From the NCBI RefSeq assembly GCF_037975245.1, contig NC_092565.1, forward strand, positions 23,807,999-23,871,998: a stretch of 64,000 nt of DNA, written 5' to 3'. This DNA comes from Apostichopus japonicus. Taxonomy: Eukaryota; Echinodermata; Holothuroidea; Aspidochirotida; Stichopodidae. Of the stretch, positions 1-14,950 are shown in pieces (the first letter of the stretch is position 1; each line of letters starts with the position of its first letter). The notes below the pieces were generated by a model. The model worked only from the letters and a program-made list of their open reading frames with translations. It was not told the origin of the DNA and did not search any database. The position numbers and the translations under genes are program-made.

Positions 1-821
1 AGTGTTCGTTCATCTATAACCGCCTCTCCGCTGAAATGGAAAGGTAATAATAATAATAACAATATTTGGAAAGCTTAACATAACGAAGCAATAACCTGAT
101 ACAGCTAAACATAATAAATTATACCGATATCACGTGGTGGTACTTAAGTTAGTATTATGTTGCAGACGGATGCATTAAGGTAATAAAAATTCGTAATCAA
201 TATATTCCAACTGCTAGGGAATTAAAGGTTTCAAGATCAGATCCCTTCGAAGTCAGTCTTTAGCAGTGTACAAACGAGGCACAACCAGACTCATACCGTT
301 TCAATAACAGCAGTGTCTATATTGAACCAAATGATACACTTAAAAAATATCGTTACAGACATATACGAGCGGCATAATATGAATATGTTTCGCGGAATCG
401 GATCTTTGACAGGCTTATAACATGAACGAAGACGTCAGTAACCGCTGCTGGTATCTTCGTCCCTTTTGACGTGCAATCGTCATGCTAGTATTGCGAACAT
501 GTCATACTAAGGGTGGGTCGGGATGGAAACACTTCATTTGACACAATCACGAGATGCATAGCGATCCAATTCGTAGGTCACAGATGGTCAATAGATGTCT
601 CTCCTTCTTACCAAATAAATCTTAAGAAGCGTTAAACTGCTTGCAAAGCCCTTCCACTCCTAACCCACACCCTCTACCGCATTTTGCCATGTATGGTGCT
701 GAAGCGAAAACTATTTCACGAAAGAGTGATAAAATGCGAATTATTGTTGACAAACTTTATAATAAGCTACGCTTCGAAATCGATTCTAACATGCCTTATA
801 TAAAGAACATTGCCTACAACT

Positions 822-822
<1 letters not shown>

Positions 823-907
<85 letters not shown>

Positions 908-945
908 GTATATATATATATATATATACTAGGATATATACACTA

Positions 946-977
<32 letters not shown>
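823..977. repeat. (AT)n microsatellite, interrupted
   Basis: Long (AT)n from 824 to about 894, then shorter AT tracts to 977 separated by two copies of ACTAGGATATA and one CCTAGTA. Confidence 0.95.
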
Positions 978-979
<2 letters not shown>

Positions 980-3737
980 TAGTAGAGCCAGTTTAAACTA
1001 TGCTGACGGATACTGTGCACTGCATGCTCGAAGACCATTTCTAAAGCACGCGTAGGCTACGTTATTATGGATAATACACATAAGAATATACAGAATTGAT
1101 AAAATGTTGTGTATCGCCTCCAAATGTGTTATAGAAAGTGACAAGAAGGTCGGACAGTGATGATAATTGCAGGGAGTTACTTCAACAAGCATTTGACTGC
1201 GGCTCTCAAATCATTGTCCGTTATCATATACATATATATATATTCGAGATATCTCTTTGTCTAAATTTAACTCTACACAATGCCCTGGAAAAGATTTGAA
1301 GGATCAGGATCTTCAATCAAGTATATTGGGAACCTGTTAGCAGGATATGGCATGCTAATCTGTGGAGGCATTACTGATGACATGTTCATCCTAGTGACTA
1401 TAACCTCAAGTAAAAGTACCTATGAAAGGTGACAATTTGCATATATCTGTAGATATCAAAAGTGAGCATAATATGTGCAGGGATAGTGTGAAAAATCTGC
1501 AGGATTGGAGATACTTTCAAACATGTCAGACAGCCGCTGGTGAAATCGTTGATTCCACGAGCTGAATTGAGTTAGCAGGTTTGCCAGGGAATGACTATGC
1601 TAGATTTATTCCTCCTTCAATAGCTAAAACTCTTTGCAATAGTCATGGTAGGCCCAAAGCAATTATAAATATATAATACGGAAGATAGTATATATTAACG
1701 CATTAGCTATAACATCTTATACAGGATTTCTACGACTATTGTAAATGATGAATTCATACTGTGAGTCCCTGAGAAATGGAGCAATCAATTTGTTTGTTTC
1801 GATAAAGTCGACTCGTTCAGTATAATAGGGCATTCACTCTGAAAGGTTCATTAAACCAGTTAACCGATTAAGATAATTTATAATTCCTCTGTTTCCTGCC
1901 ATCATTACATCTGTTGTTAGGTGACAAAAAGAACTTATCCAGGACGGGACTTTCCCCTTAGGTATACCTGATATACGACACATCAAATGCTCGCATGTGA
2001 TTGGTTAATATATATCCAATGGACTACAAGTACTTGAACCGCTTCCACAGGGGGAGGGGGGGGGAGGAAGAGAGGAATCAGAATTTCTTCCAAATGGCCT
2101 ATATTTAATTACTTACACTAAAAATTGAATAGTCTACTAGTAATACACAAGTGATGGAAACACCGTGTTTGCACCTATAGGCCCCCTTACCCGAAACAGA
2201 CATTCATCAAAGGGAGGGAAATCGCTCTCCCCTTGGCGAAGTCTAGTTTCCTTCTCCGGATATAAAAAGAATGAACACTTTTTGGAAGGGGGTCTAAGAC
2301 TACAACCCCCTGCCCTTCATAAATTACACGCGGCTAGCTTTAGCCCATGGGAAATATCCATAACGAAAACACGGTTTGACGTCTGTATGATACAGAAATT
2401 TGTATTTTCTTTTGGTAATCATGCATTGCTATAGGACTCATGCGTTGCTATATTACCTATAAATTGTGATGGGGCTCATGTATTGTTAAACTGACTTTAA
2501 ACATCGAAGATACCAGTGAAAGTTTGCCAATGACAACGCGAAAAATTGTCTCGAATGGTGGAGAATACAGGTCCAGTTTGGCAATATGGGTATATGCTCG
2601 AGTGGCTTTCCTTTAAATCAACTCTAAATGCTTCAGGCATTATATCATGCAGTATATCACGTGATCAAGTGACCACATAATGTAACAGGAAGTTGTCGCT
2701 GAGAATAGGAGTTACTGGTGTTGTTTTTGTTGGTCGCTGCCATTTAGTTCCTTCCAGGGGTAACTTCTCCACTAAAAAAGAAAAAAAAAGTGAATTTAAA
2801 ACTATAAGATAAACAAAAATAGCGCCTAAAGCAAATTTTCTTCACTTATCATGAGTTTGACATATTTGGTCTTTTCTGGCAACTTTCTGATCTCATTTTC
2901 GACAAGTTTTTAGCAAATGTACCCTCCTTGTTTATGCCTTCAAATTCGAATTACTTTACACAATTCCCTGTAACATGGTACACGCATGCTTGGTTTCCTA
3001 GATCAGTATATATTCCAATCTTGTCAACACTGCAGTGCAAAATGTTTATTGTTTACTGCAGATTGGATGCGTCCATTCTGTTAGGCGGAAAGTATAAACT
3101 TCGACCAATGGGTTTCCGTCAGACGTCAATCATGTTATCTTTGTTTTCTTACGGTTCTTTAATAGCGGGAGCGTGGTGTTATGAAACGTCATAGTCAATG
3201 AGCATGATGTACTAGATGGTGTGAAGCCAAATACAAGCATCGTCAGCTGTCATGCTCAATAAAAGATGGCGGCCTATCGGACACCTTCTCTCCCTGCATC
3301 GACCATGGGCATGTTTCGGTTCAGTAAGTCGTCCATCAATCAAAACACTCGGTCGAACCATGATCGGGATTTTTGTTATCAGTTATACGAGGATGTAGAG
3401 CATACAGGTACGATGCATTGTTGAATGAAATTTGGACCCATACTTTTTGTTTGTTTTAACCTGGTCTGACGGTTCTTTTGAAGCGAGAATCTTTCACAGA
3501 CATCGTTTGAAAAAATTGATCCATGGAAGTTTTATTTGGTTTATATCTATGCTATTAGTTGTCGCGAGTTCTTCCGCTCGTGACTTTGATACACATAGTC
3601 CAAATAGAACGACCAAACAAAAATATTATATTGTTATAATGTTATATTCATTTTGGTCACTGTTCGATTCAAGCGCATCTCGATGAAAAAATTTTATATG
3701 CTTTGAAAAATAAAAACGTTATTAATCAGGAAGGGGC

Positions 3738-3751
3738 GGGGGGGGGGGGGG
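3738..3751 (+). repeat. Poly-G run, 14 G
   Basis: One of about ten homopolymer runs of ten or more G or C in the window; others are at 11,219, 13,945, 16,076, 17,852, 29,025, 30,889 and 51,358. Confidence 0.9.
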
Positions 3752-4537
3752 TTGTGTTAACCACTTTAGCAATAACGAAATAACTAAGATTAGCCGTCAT
3801 ATATAACATTCCGCAGACTGGTCAGGTCCTGGTCGAGTTATTAATAACGGGCGCGTCAGTATCCCCATTGTTCAACTGGGAAATTGACAAGTACAATCTG
3901 GAAAGTGACCGATTATTTTGTGTTAGACTAAAATAGTCCACATGCTACATAAATCGAAACACTGTATGTCATGTGTGAAATCTACTTAAAACTGTGCTCT
4001 CTTCTATAGGCTGATTATGGAACGTTGCCCTAACTATCCATTGTATTCACAGAACAATAGGACAGATAGAGACTTATATTTGCATATTTATTGGCTAACC
4101 TCACAATAAACATCATGATACTCTCGAGTTTCATATCATATCTAGGGCCAAGAGCATACATGCACTTTGCCTCCACTCTCATTTGTTGCTTTTGATACTA
4201 GTAATTTCTTGATGCCTGGTATTAGAGAATATGTGTGCGCACGCGCATAGTCGTTTTGTGTGTATGTATACATGCGTGTAAGTGTTTACTCATCAAGTTC
4301 ATTGTCTCATTTAATACGTGCCTTGGAACCTTGAGTTGATAAAGTTAATGATAAATGCATAGCCTTTAAACATACAAGAAATGCTGAGTAACCGTCTCAG
4401 CTTTGTTTCATGTTCCGCTGCCATGCACCCCATGCTCTTGTTGATATGCCTCGTATATTGAGGTGTTTACAATGTAGGCCTTGTAGTGAAGTATAGCAAT
4501 TGTGTGGACCTTGTAGTGAGGTATAGCAACTTCGTAG

Positions 4538-5165
4538 GCCAGTTCCAATTTAATCGAAAGGGTTCAAACTGGTTTCTTCCGTTATTTGATACACATATAT
4601 GCCTATATGTGTCATGACATTAATACCGGTGCTGGGACCGTTGATAATGATTTCAGGAACCCATATAATATATTTTTCATATCCCTTCTTTGCATATCCC
4701 TTGTGTCCTTTCTTGCCCCTTTTGTGCACCCACACATAGACTTGCATGTCTCCGTAAATGGTATATTGGAGGGAGTGGGGAGGGAGTGGGGAGGGAGGTC
4801 AGTTTCCGTCCTGGTGCTTTGTATCCACCGTGAACACGGTTTCCACTCGGGCACCTGTATACAGATCTTAACACTACTTGGCATAACAGAGAATGGGTCA
4901 GCTTCAACACAAAATAATGGTATTTTGTAACTATAGTAGATGACATACATTTTCAGTGATAAAGTTGGTATCGATGACATTTCATCCATACTGCGCACAG
5001 GAGTTGTCTCAAAGTACAATGCACGTAGGGTGCATGGTGATATGTCAGTTCCAATTTAAAGCAAACGAGCTCAAAATGGTTTCGTCCGTTATTTAGATAC
5101 TTACGGTACGTATCCTGTCATTTAATACCGCCTTAGTGACCGAGCATATATAATCCATTTCATGG
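4538..5165 (+). repeat. Diverged direct repeat, about 130 bp, copies 510 bp apart
   Basis: 4,538-4,680 and 5,046-5,165 share CAGTTCCAATTTAA, TCAAA-TGGTTTC-TCCGTTATTT and CATTAATACCG/CATTTAATACCG in the same order, with substitutions and small indels. Likely an old duplication or two copies of one dispersed element. Confidence 0.6.
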
Positions 5166-6135
5166 TTTCTTTACTGCAGTGAAGGCTATATTGGACGTAC
5201 AGAAATATTCTCTGAATTTCATAGATTGACATTTCGATTTTGTAGCACTCATATTTTTATTTTGTAAGTCGAATTCTTTAACCGGTTAAATAGTTTTTGA
5301 GGCAATTTGTGCTAAAACTACAATGCATACATGGTTAAGTCACACTGTAATCACACCACTGTCACACTTTTCTCCTATAAATTCACAATTGTATAATTGG
5401 TCAGTGAAACATAAGATAAATATATATCTCAATTATGATAATTGGGTTGGTAATTAACTTCAAATCCGGGAAGATCGAGACATATTCTGACGGTGTTTTC
5501 CGTGACCTGGGGTCAACTTTATCGCAGCAAATGGAGTGACAACAGGTAGTACTTGTGCAGACATAATTAACGTTAAGTATAATTGTGCCTTAAATATTGC
5601 GAATCAGTGAGATTTTCTATCAATGAAGGTAGTCTATGCATTTAAAATACATACAGAAATGGGCAAATGCTCTACGAAAGTTTTTCTTTGCTTTTTCTTG
5701 CTTGTATATCAATGTATCAATGATAACGTGAGGCATAATCTTAAGTTTTGGACTAATGAAAAAACAATAGACCCAAAGTTTGCATACAGAATGAAGGAAA
5801 GTCACGATTTCAGTCGCGAAAAGTTGTTGAACCATTTGATGTGACACACGTAAGTGCAGTTCACTCCACACTACACAGGGTTTACACTCCAGCCACAGTG
5901 AAGTAATGCCAAATACGACAGGAAGTGACGGGTGTGAGACCTACGGAATATTTGGTAACTTTCCATTTTTCTATTAATACTGATAAACTGAAAAGAGGAG
6001 TTTCATTTCTTTTCACTTATAGACTATTGAGGCTGTTTTCGTAGAAACTATATAAGAAGTGCATGGTATATTGAAATGTAACCTTGGCTTATAGTATGGC
6101 TTTTGTGTTTAAGATCAAGCTGTGTACTACGATTA

Positions 6136-6245
6136 CCTTTCGAGGGAACTCGTGATACTTCAATTGAGTAACACCGCGGAGATCATACGGTAACAGTCTA
6201 GCTGTAAAAGGATTAGGGTTTGACTGGTGGATCAGGGTTTTTTTT
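6136..6245 (+). repeat. Dispersed repeat, copy A
   Basis: Begins near CTTTCGAGGGAACTCGTGAT and contains GTCTAGCTGTAAAAGGATTA then GGGTTTGACTGGTGGATCAG. Similar to copies at 17,605 and 18,430; identity of the family unknown. Confidence 0.5.
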
Positions 6246-6710
6246 AGCTTTCGTGCATGCAAAGACGCTCTTTTGGATGACGAACTTATGTGTGCATATA
6301 CGGTCCATTACAGGAGCGATTTCACTTCCCCCACCCTCACCCACCCCCCATTACAGTTGGCTTCAGCGACCTCGCGGCCACGTGCACCCTCTAATGGATT
6401 CGATTCTGTCATAGCATATCAGAATAAATTATTTGGTCTTTAATGACATTAATGTAACAAACTAAGCAAATAATTTCTCGATTCAAATTTACTGTGATAT
6501 AAGTTGAAACTCAGAAGAAGAGAAACATGCATTAAATATCGCATAATGTGTCTATAATACACCACTACGGAATAGCATCACCTACATTAGGTATATAACA
6601 TTACACATTCTCTCTAGGATCTTCCTAATTATATGTTAATGAGACTAGAACGTCTTAAGGAAACACAATGTAAGCTAATCCCTATCTGCAGTTTTTACAT
6701 ACCATTGGTA

Positions 6711-6714
6711 TATA

Positions 6715-6788
<74 letters not shown>
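6711..6788. repeat. (TA)n microsatellite
   Basis: Uninterrupted TA from 6,721 to 6,788, with one G interruption just before. Confidence 0.95.
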
Positions 6789-6789
<1 letters not shown>

Positions 6790-7169
6790 CGCATCCAAAC
6801 ATTTGGATAACCATGTTTGATACCCCGTAGATTTTCTGCAATCGCCCATCGAGAACACCGTGTGAATATTTCCTCAGTTTATAATCATGTTCGCATTTTA
6901 TTTTTTCGTCCAGCTACATGCTTCGACCAGGGATGATACCCTGTGGACTCTCTTTCGCTAGCGCGTCGGAAGCTCACGAAATTACCAGGAGGAATTTAGG
7001 AATAAGCTAGATCAATTTCAAGGAGAACAAATACAAAGTTATAATATCGTGACATCGTGACAACGATTCGCTTAAAGTATTGAGTGTATAACCCAGAATG
7101 AAAATGACGTAACATCTGTGTGGCAAGGAAAGAAAATCCAGATGAAAAAATTGAGTCAGATCTATACAA

Positions 7170-7367
7170 TCAGAAGGCAAGGTGAGACATGACAAAAAAC
7201 GCCAATGTCTAACAATATGAAGGAAACTGTCAGCAGAAATGGTGAGACAAGACAAATCAAAAAAACGAAAGTGTCTAACAATCTGAAGAAGACTGTCAGA
7301 AGGAGAGGTGAGACAAGACAAAACAAACAAACAAACAAACTAGTGTCTAACAATATGAAGGAAGCTT
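7170..7367. repeat. 60-66-bp tandem repeat, three copies
   Basis: Copies begin GGTGAGACAWGACAAA at 7,181, 7,241 and 7,307, each continuing to GTCTAACAATMTGAAG. The third contains an (ACAA)n expansion. Confidence 0.88.
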
Positions 7368-10254
7368 AGTTCATTTGCGGTAACCATATGCGGGACTTTT
7401 TGTGTAAAACTCCATAAAAGTGTGTTTCCCTGTCTATATGCTTAATCCCTTTCGCCTAAACAAGATGCCGTTGGTTTTTCCTGCTCTTCTGTATCATGCG
7501 GTTGAAACATCGAGTATTTGGTTACTATGACAGGTGGGTGTGTACGGAGCTGCTATATTGTAGTGATATAAAAAGAGAAATATTTAACATCGACGCCAGT
7601 GAAAAGTATACACTGAAAGCTTGCCAAAATGCCGGTGAGATCTGTCCATGTTTTCGATCACATGATAATACGATCAACTTAATCGCACTAGAACCTTGCG
7701 GGTTTGTTATGACAATAACTGACACCGATAATGTGGAAACGGTAACACGGTCTCTCATATCATGCATGTTGTAAACATGCTGAGATTATCGAAATAGTAA
7801 AAGTGTTTACTTCATGTGCGAAGTTGGGTATATATTTGCTTTCCAATATTTATATACATTAAAACTTCAAAGCTGTGGCTGATACACAAACATTGAATAG
7901 TCTGTATTCCAGGACATTCATCAGCATCGTAAGTGATTGAAAGAAACCCGTTGAGGTTTTTCTCACTAAATGTATGGATATTCTCATGCAGGGACCTGAC
8001 TATAGTTTATGTTTTAAGGATCAATGGACGATGATAAAATCTGTAAGATTCAGCCAGAGTTGGTTAGGTGACAGTTTACAGACTTTTCGAAAATATAAAA
8101 ATACGTCCGCGTGGTGTCTCTGTATATGCGCCGAACCCAATGATTGAGTGACAGGCACATTATTACACCGTTAATGTAAACCACATTTTACATGATTATA
8201 GTGTCAAATAACAACAAAAAAGTCATTGCTTCCATCGTGACATATTCCTCCTTGTAGACACTTTTCCTTAAATAAAGTCAAGAGATCAGGGAATCTGTCT
8301 CCGGAGAAGTGATGAAATGTGACAGATCAAATAAGACTATAAGGCAGTTATGCTTGATTTGTTTGCTTGTAAACTCTACATGGATATGCCTATATGTGTT
8401 ATATATATACCGCGGCAAATGTGTTTGCATCGCTGTAGGGTGGGGGTGGGGGGGGGGTTGGTTATCTTGGTTACTCTACCGTTCATTCCGTATAGAGTTT
8501 GAACAATGTTATCTGCAAGGCTCACTTTATCAGCATTATAGTGTGACTCGAAATTATTAGAAAAGCGATATAATTATAGGAATTTTCAAAGATTCTGTCC
8601 TCTGTTTTGTATACCCTTCTTTAATATTCCTTTCCACTGAACAGTGTTAAATGTGAATGTATAAAATGGCTCCATATTGTTAAATGATTTGTGTATAGTT
8701 TGAACGTCAGTGACCATTATCTGATTACATTCTAGCATATTTGGAGTCAGACAGTGCGTTTTATGTGTCATATTGTTAATTTTCTATAGCATTTCCGGTT
8801 CAAGATATTTACCATTAAAATATGCTCAATGCCCCTTTAATAGGTTAAATTGACAATGACGCCGGCACGGCAATGCACAAATAAACGTTATTGTTAATCC
8901 ATTGTATTATTATTACTTTTTATAATAACTCAACCAAGGCATGTGTTTCTAATTTCATATAAACACAATATCACCCTTTGATAACACTTAGCAACAGATA
9001 TCTTTGAAAAATTGTAAGATATAGTAAACATGTCATTTGATGCCATAAACGTGTGATGTGTTCATATCGGCTTTTGTATTGCATGTTCAGTTTGTTAGAC
9101 TAGGTAGTCCAGTCACTTATACGTGTGAGCCTCAGATGTCTAAAGGTGTTTTATCAAATATTAAAAATTGGACTACATAAAAGTACGCCCTGGACTGCAA
9201 GCAATATTTTTTGTGTTATCGCTCTGCAATATTTATTATGTGCCTACAGTCATACTTTAAACATACTTATTCTCGGAGACGTATAGAAATAGGACAATCC
9301 AGACATACTCTACTGAGAAAAGAAGCGGCAACAGCGAAGACGTTTTGTCATTCTTATGTTAACCGGTTTCGTATTGGTTAATTCAGTAACTGCATGGACA
9401 TTACAAGATTACGTATTGTAGTATGCATATCTACTAAGCAATACCATGGGATAACCAAAGGGGTATTGTGGTGTATTTGATCTTACCGCCGCCCGAAACT
9501 GGTTGAAGGTGGCACAACAATATTATTGATATCAACTTCAAAAGTAGCATAGTCGTTTTACTCAAAATAGGCTAATACACGAATAAGATATGATTTTAAG
9601 GATATTAAATAAGGGTCAGTATATTAAAGGGTGACCTTAGACACAAACGTGGTTTGGACTTGTTGTAGACACTTACGAATGCTGCATTGCAGTTGGTTAC
9701 ACTACTTAAGTTAACACGAAAGGTCAGTAGGTCAGTTCCTCTGATACAACACAAAACTCAGTCAAGGAAAACATAAGCCTCTTATGGACTGAAATAACAT
9801 GTTTACAATGGCATTGCAAATTTGAAAATGACAAATGTTGCTAGCTGAATGTTATCCAATGCACTGAGGATCATCATACAGTCGAGCCTTAAAGGATCGT
9901 TCCAATGATTGTGTATATACATTTAAACGCTGACTATCTTGAAAACCTGAAATAGCCACAAAAACATTGTTAGCACTGACACTGTATGACAATTTGATTT
10001 TTTGACCATAAACATATCGAAACTAAATTTCTGCCTAAAATCATCTTTTAAGAAACTGTTTTCGTAGCTGAATCTAGCAAAGAATTTCCTTCCAGCAGCA
10101 TTGCTGTTGATAAACCTTTCTCTGTGATTATTCTAAATTAATGGTAGCCCAATACATTTGGAGTTCCTGAGGTCAAGAAAGGTCAAGTTTCATTTCAAAT
10201 AATGAAGTAAATGCCGAAAGGTTTGAAGTTTATTATTATTAGTTTTATTATTAT

Positions 10255-10255
10255 G

Positions 10256-10297
<42 letters not shown>
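10255..10297. repeat. (TA)n microsatellite
   Basis: Short AT tract with one AAATATA interruption. Confidence 0.9.
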
Positions 10298-10299
<2 letters not shown>

Positions 10300-12574
10300 G
10301 CCTATATATAATTGAAATCGTAGTGAGTTGCAAATATATGTATATATATGAGACAGTGACTTAATTTTATCAATTTCAATTTCTGTTTCGTTTCGAATAC
10401 TCGGGCAAAAAATACTTTGGCAAAAAATGTTGACCAAACATTTTGACTAATCACCAATCGTGTGGTTTCCCTTTGCTTTTTGTTTTTTTCTTTCTCTTTT
10501 CTTTCTACCTTTCTTTCTGCGTTTTTTTTCAATCCTTTTTTATCACTTAATTGCCTTATTGCAAGTTAGCAAGTATAATTTGGCAATCAGCAACCATGTA
10601 GGCCTAAATTTATGTTTTCGGCCTGGCTGGCCAGCTGAGGTCTCGATTTTATTTCAACATTTCTCCTTGCAATTCGAGTTCAACGCAATTTCATTTCAGG
10701 TTACAAATACAATGTTTCAAGTATAGACCGTATGGCAATACAATTACAGATAACGAAAATAAATTTCACAGGGATCAACAGCGATCAACAAATATGCAAT
10801 GATTATGTTAAATACACAGTGATCATGTAAGAAACTGAGACGATGATGATGTAAAAATGTGCAATTATGAAGTTATAAGATATTAAGATTATTATGCAAA
10901 ACTAGACGATGATGCAACAGGTTGCTTATCGAACTCTATATATATACTGCTCGAACGTTTGAGAGTTTGTTTTGGCTCCTTGTTATGATAAAACCTTGTC
11001 GTCAGTATAGGCATCCATGATGTGGATGTCCCTTGTAGCACACTATGTTACCTGTTAGCATGTCCGGTATAACTGATAGTCCGCACTTATAGACGATCTT
11101 TACTGCAGCTAAATGTACGGTAATGAATTTGTAAAGCCTTACTTCTTGGAGGTTCTATAACTTCTGATTATCCAAGCCGTGAAGTCTTAACAAATATTTT
11201 GTTGTTTGCGCGTGTGGCGGGGGGGGGGGGGGATGGGAAGGGAAAGTCGGTAGCTGCAAATTGGCATCGACAAAAATGTTGTTATAATGATGTATATATA
11301 TATATAGACATGTGCGTTGTTGTAAATTGTTAAGTTGTGAGCATGACACCTCTACTGTTGGTTGTCTGTCTACGTGGAGGGTACTCAAGCCGAGACCTAT
11401 AAGTCATTCGAGCCAGTGGTTTTCACTAGGAAGTATTACCCTTAAAAGTCTACCATGGTAACGCTAGAAAAGTCATAGCAGTCTAGTAATTAGGCTGAAC
11501 ACACTGCTTCATATATGTGGTCATTTAAGGTGTGCAAGCAGTTTCGCGATGGACATATGCATCACTCATCAATGCAAGACTATATAGTTACCAAGAATGT
11601 TACCTGTCCCCCTACAGCACCTCCGCCCTCCCCCCCCCCACACTCTCCTATCCCTTATAGGACCGTTAATTAAGGTTCATTCCAGTTTCTTTTGAACTGT
11701 CATACTTGTAGCAATCTTTCAAGTTGCACTTCATCATTATACATATTTCTCGTGACTTTTGGTGAGGCTCAGTCCCTCTCTATATATGTAGTATTACCAC
11801 ATCAATGACGAGTAGAAGAGAAATATCATGATTTTACTAAGTTTCGTTGCAACTTGCCATTATAAGGTTTCAACATTCCAAAAGGCTATTGGTGTAATGT
11901 GACCGTCATTAGAGATAACGATAGCGTGATAAACATGTAGAAGTCAGCTATAAACAACTTTATAATGAGAATCAAGGGATCATAAAATGTCAGATTTCTT
12001 TTTATTAACTTTCTCAACCATGCGAATATCACGACTAACAAACCCCAACACACATGTATATATGTTATTTGTGGGCATGACAAGACCATAAATCCGTTCA
12101 AACTTGAAAGTTCGAGAAGAGGCAACCAATATATGCTTCATATAATTAAACTGTCCATTTTTATACATACAGTTCTGATACGGTAATAATTCTTGCATAC
12201 ACTGTTAAAAGGAACCGAAAGCTATTCTCAGTAAATAATCATCATATTGCTTTTATCATGGTGGTAGTATGAGGGGGTGGGGGTGGGGGAGGGCCATACC
12301 TCTATTGTCAGTCAGGGGAAAACGTTCATTCGGCTTTGTTTCTTCAAAATATTTATTAGCACAACCTTGGGATTCGACCTAAAACTATAGACCTAATTTA
12401 TATAGTATGCATATGAATTAGTATGCACCATTTGACTTTGATATATAGTTGACCCACCTATATCTAAATCGCATTAGATTATCCCACAGCCACACCTCTC
12501 TTTCGTAAATTGTTTAATCCCGCTACAGCTCGTTCTTGCAGCTTTATGAGCCTATTCCAAAATCAGTCGGGGAT

Positions 12575-12802
12575 GTGATGTCATATGGGCAAATAATCTT
12601 GAAGAGTTTAGACTCTTATAGGAGTCTTGTATATTTATGATACATTTGAATTGTTAGCCTAGCTTTCAAAGTTCTCTGTATTTATAATTCCCTGAAAATG
12701 TATCTTTTTCATATAAATACTTTATTCCTATGTGGATAAATGAATGACAAATAATAAGGAAAAACACAGACATTTTCAGGAGAATTGCCCTGATGACATC
12801 AC
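12575..12802. mobile_element. Foldback, MITE-like element
   Basis: Terminal arms at 12,575-12,592 and 12,785-12,802 are inverted copies (GTGATGTCATATGGGCAA versus GTGATGTCATCAGGGCAA, 16 of 18 identical). A second inner inverted pair, CCTGAAAATGT and ACATTTTCAGG, lies at about 12,691 and 12,772. About 228 bp with no ORF, as in MITEs. No clear target duplication, so superfamily is not assigned. Confidence 0.55.
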
Positions 12803-14083
12803 CCATTCTACTGTTGCCAGATGCTTTTACATAATATCAGAAAAATTTAAAAATTCATATCTTCGCGATACAAAATGCTATGAGGATGTGGTTTATCACA
12901 GTTAGATTCAAACCAAATATTCAGCAACTTTGTTCAGCAATCAACTCTAGCCACCAGAATATCCTGTCCGAAGTTATCACTGTTAAATTAATGATTTAGT
13001 CCTATAGTACAAAGAAAATAAAGGATTGCTAGTAATGTTTTCTATAGCTATCCCGGATTTCCTACAATGTCTATTTCGGCTTGTCCCCTCCTCCACCCTT
13101 CCGCAACCCCCCCCCCTCCTACCATTTGAAGTAAATAGTCCATGCATGTTGCAAGTTCAAGTATAGTATCTTCGAATCTGTATATGAAACTGATAGCTAA
13201 ACATATTATTGTCTGTGTAAATGCTAATTTCCGAATTCCCCAGGGCCTTATTTTTCTACTCTCTTTGTTCGTGTCACTTTATAATGACAGGGCCTGTAGC
13301 TCGACACGTGAATGGTTTATTCAAATACTCATTTCTCTTTCTTTCTTTCTTTTACAATGACTTTCGTTTGAGACTTCTTTGATGTCGTCCATTCACTTCG
13401 AAAAGAGATCAAGTTTTTTTCCCTTTCTGCTTCTCACAGAATTAGGTCACAGGCGGTTGTCATAACAACAATTCAATAAAGTTATGGAACCCAAGTTGTG
13501 AAAAAAAAGTTCATAAGCATTAGAGATGGCCCAAAAACATCCAAGCACTCCATCATTTATCGTTATTTTGAGGTGTTACAAAATAATGATGAAGCATATT
13601 CGAGACATGGACACATATTATCATATACAGTATAGTATCGAGTAAGCGGGGACCTCCTCCCCTCCTCCTCTCTATGCAAGTGATCCTGACCGCAAAATCC
13701 TATTAAAATTGAGAGAGTATTTGGTCTATTTGGTTGATTAAGATCATGTACCCTGTACCGCTATACATGAGTACATAGTATCAAGCCAGATTCGTGGTAG
13801 TACTGTATATTAGTATATTAATATTATGAGTGTACGAGTGAAAGTAGTTCTCCCTATATGTATAAGTAGGATGACGAATAGAAGGCCGGAAGCGCGAATT
13901 CCATAGTACTTTATAATCTTACACTAGTATTTATACTGCATTCTCCCCCCCCCCCCCCCAACATACTAATAATATCATTAATACTAATAAAATACGAGCT
14001 CACAAGTGCAAGTATATGAGAGCGAGAAGGAGTGCATGCACAAATGAGTATACGAACTCACTGTATGATGTCTGGCATATGCA

Positions 14084-14158
14084 AATCAAAGGCTAGGCAG
14101 CTATATAGTTATCTACTGGCATAATCAAAGGCTAGGCAGCTATATAGTTATCTATTGC
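14084..14158. repeat. 39-bp tandem duplication
   Basis: Copies at 14,084 and 14,123 start AATCAAAGGCTAGGCAGCTA and are nearly identical. Confidence 0.92.
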
Positions 14159-14689
14159 CTGCCTGGGTAGATGATATCTGGGCTTTGTCCATAAATGGCT
14201 TGGATTCACTTTGACTCGTATCGATCACAAGAAATTGGCAGTATCTGACCAACAGCAGTATTACATTACAGATATGATTAAAGGGTAATGCAAATCCACT
14301 GTCCAAGGAAACCTTAGCTCGACAAACAGATCAACTTCCCCGTGACCGACTGATTACGGAAATAACTTCGGGCCATTTTTTCTTGACGGGAAAAGTGAAT
14401 GTCAAGAACCAATTCCGTCTAACAACAACAACAGGCTGTGATAGGAAAGTAATGATAACGAGGACAATAATTTGAGGCCTACAGTTTACTATAACGGCAA
14501 TAACAGGAGAAAACTTAAACCAGAGAGTAACAACTCGCTAATCAAATATTCAACAACCACAAAAAGCAACAATCAGGAAGGTCCATTGGCAACATGGACG
14601 ACAGCAGCATCAGTATAACATTCATTATTATATCAACACCAATAGCAGGCTCACAAAATCAAAACAGCAGTGACGATATGAAAGAACAA

Positions 14690-14950
14690 TTTGATCAAAA
14701 TGATCACAACAGTTATAGTAACCGCATAGTAACAGCGACATAGCCACACACGAGGGAAGGGAATAACAGTGACGGTACAAAACAACAGTAACACAAACAG
14801 TAACGACTGTGACAACACTAACAAATACAATAATAACACTGACCATAGTATAGTTACAACAACCACATAGCAACAGCGATGTAGCAACGCTCAGGGAAGA
14901 AAATTAACGGAGACTATATATACAAAACAACAGTAAGAGTGATAACACTA
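14690..14950. repeat. Degenerate CAACAGTAACA-rich tandem region
   Basis: A unit of about 170 bp occurs about one and a half times: CGCATAGTAACAGCGACATAG near 14,720 and CACATAGCAACAGCGATGTAG near 14,865, each followed by AGGGAAG and ACAAAACAACAGTAA. Much of the rest is short CAA/AACAG repeats. Confidence 0.6.

Noticed and set aside
641-946. Poly-Tyr/Ile ORF, and similar ones at 6,633, 10,195 and 19,105
   Set aside because: They are translations of (AT)n microsatellites.
5623-5844. 73-codon ORF with a signal-like hydrophobic stretch
   Set aside because: Hydrophobic run is short and AT-driven; no domain follows and no splice partner was found.
7496-7774. 92-codon plus-strand ORF with several Cys
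   Set aside because: No recognisable domain, no splice context and similar ORFs on the other strand; chance is likely.
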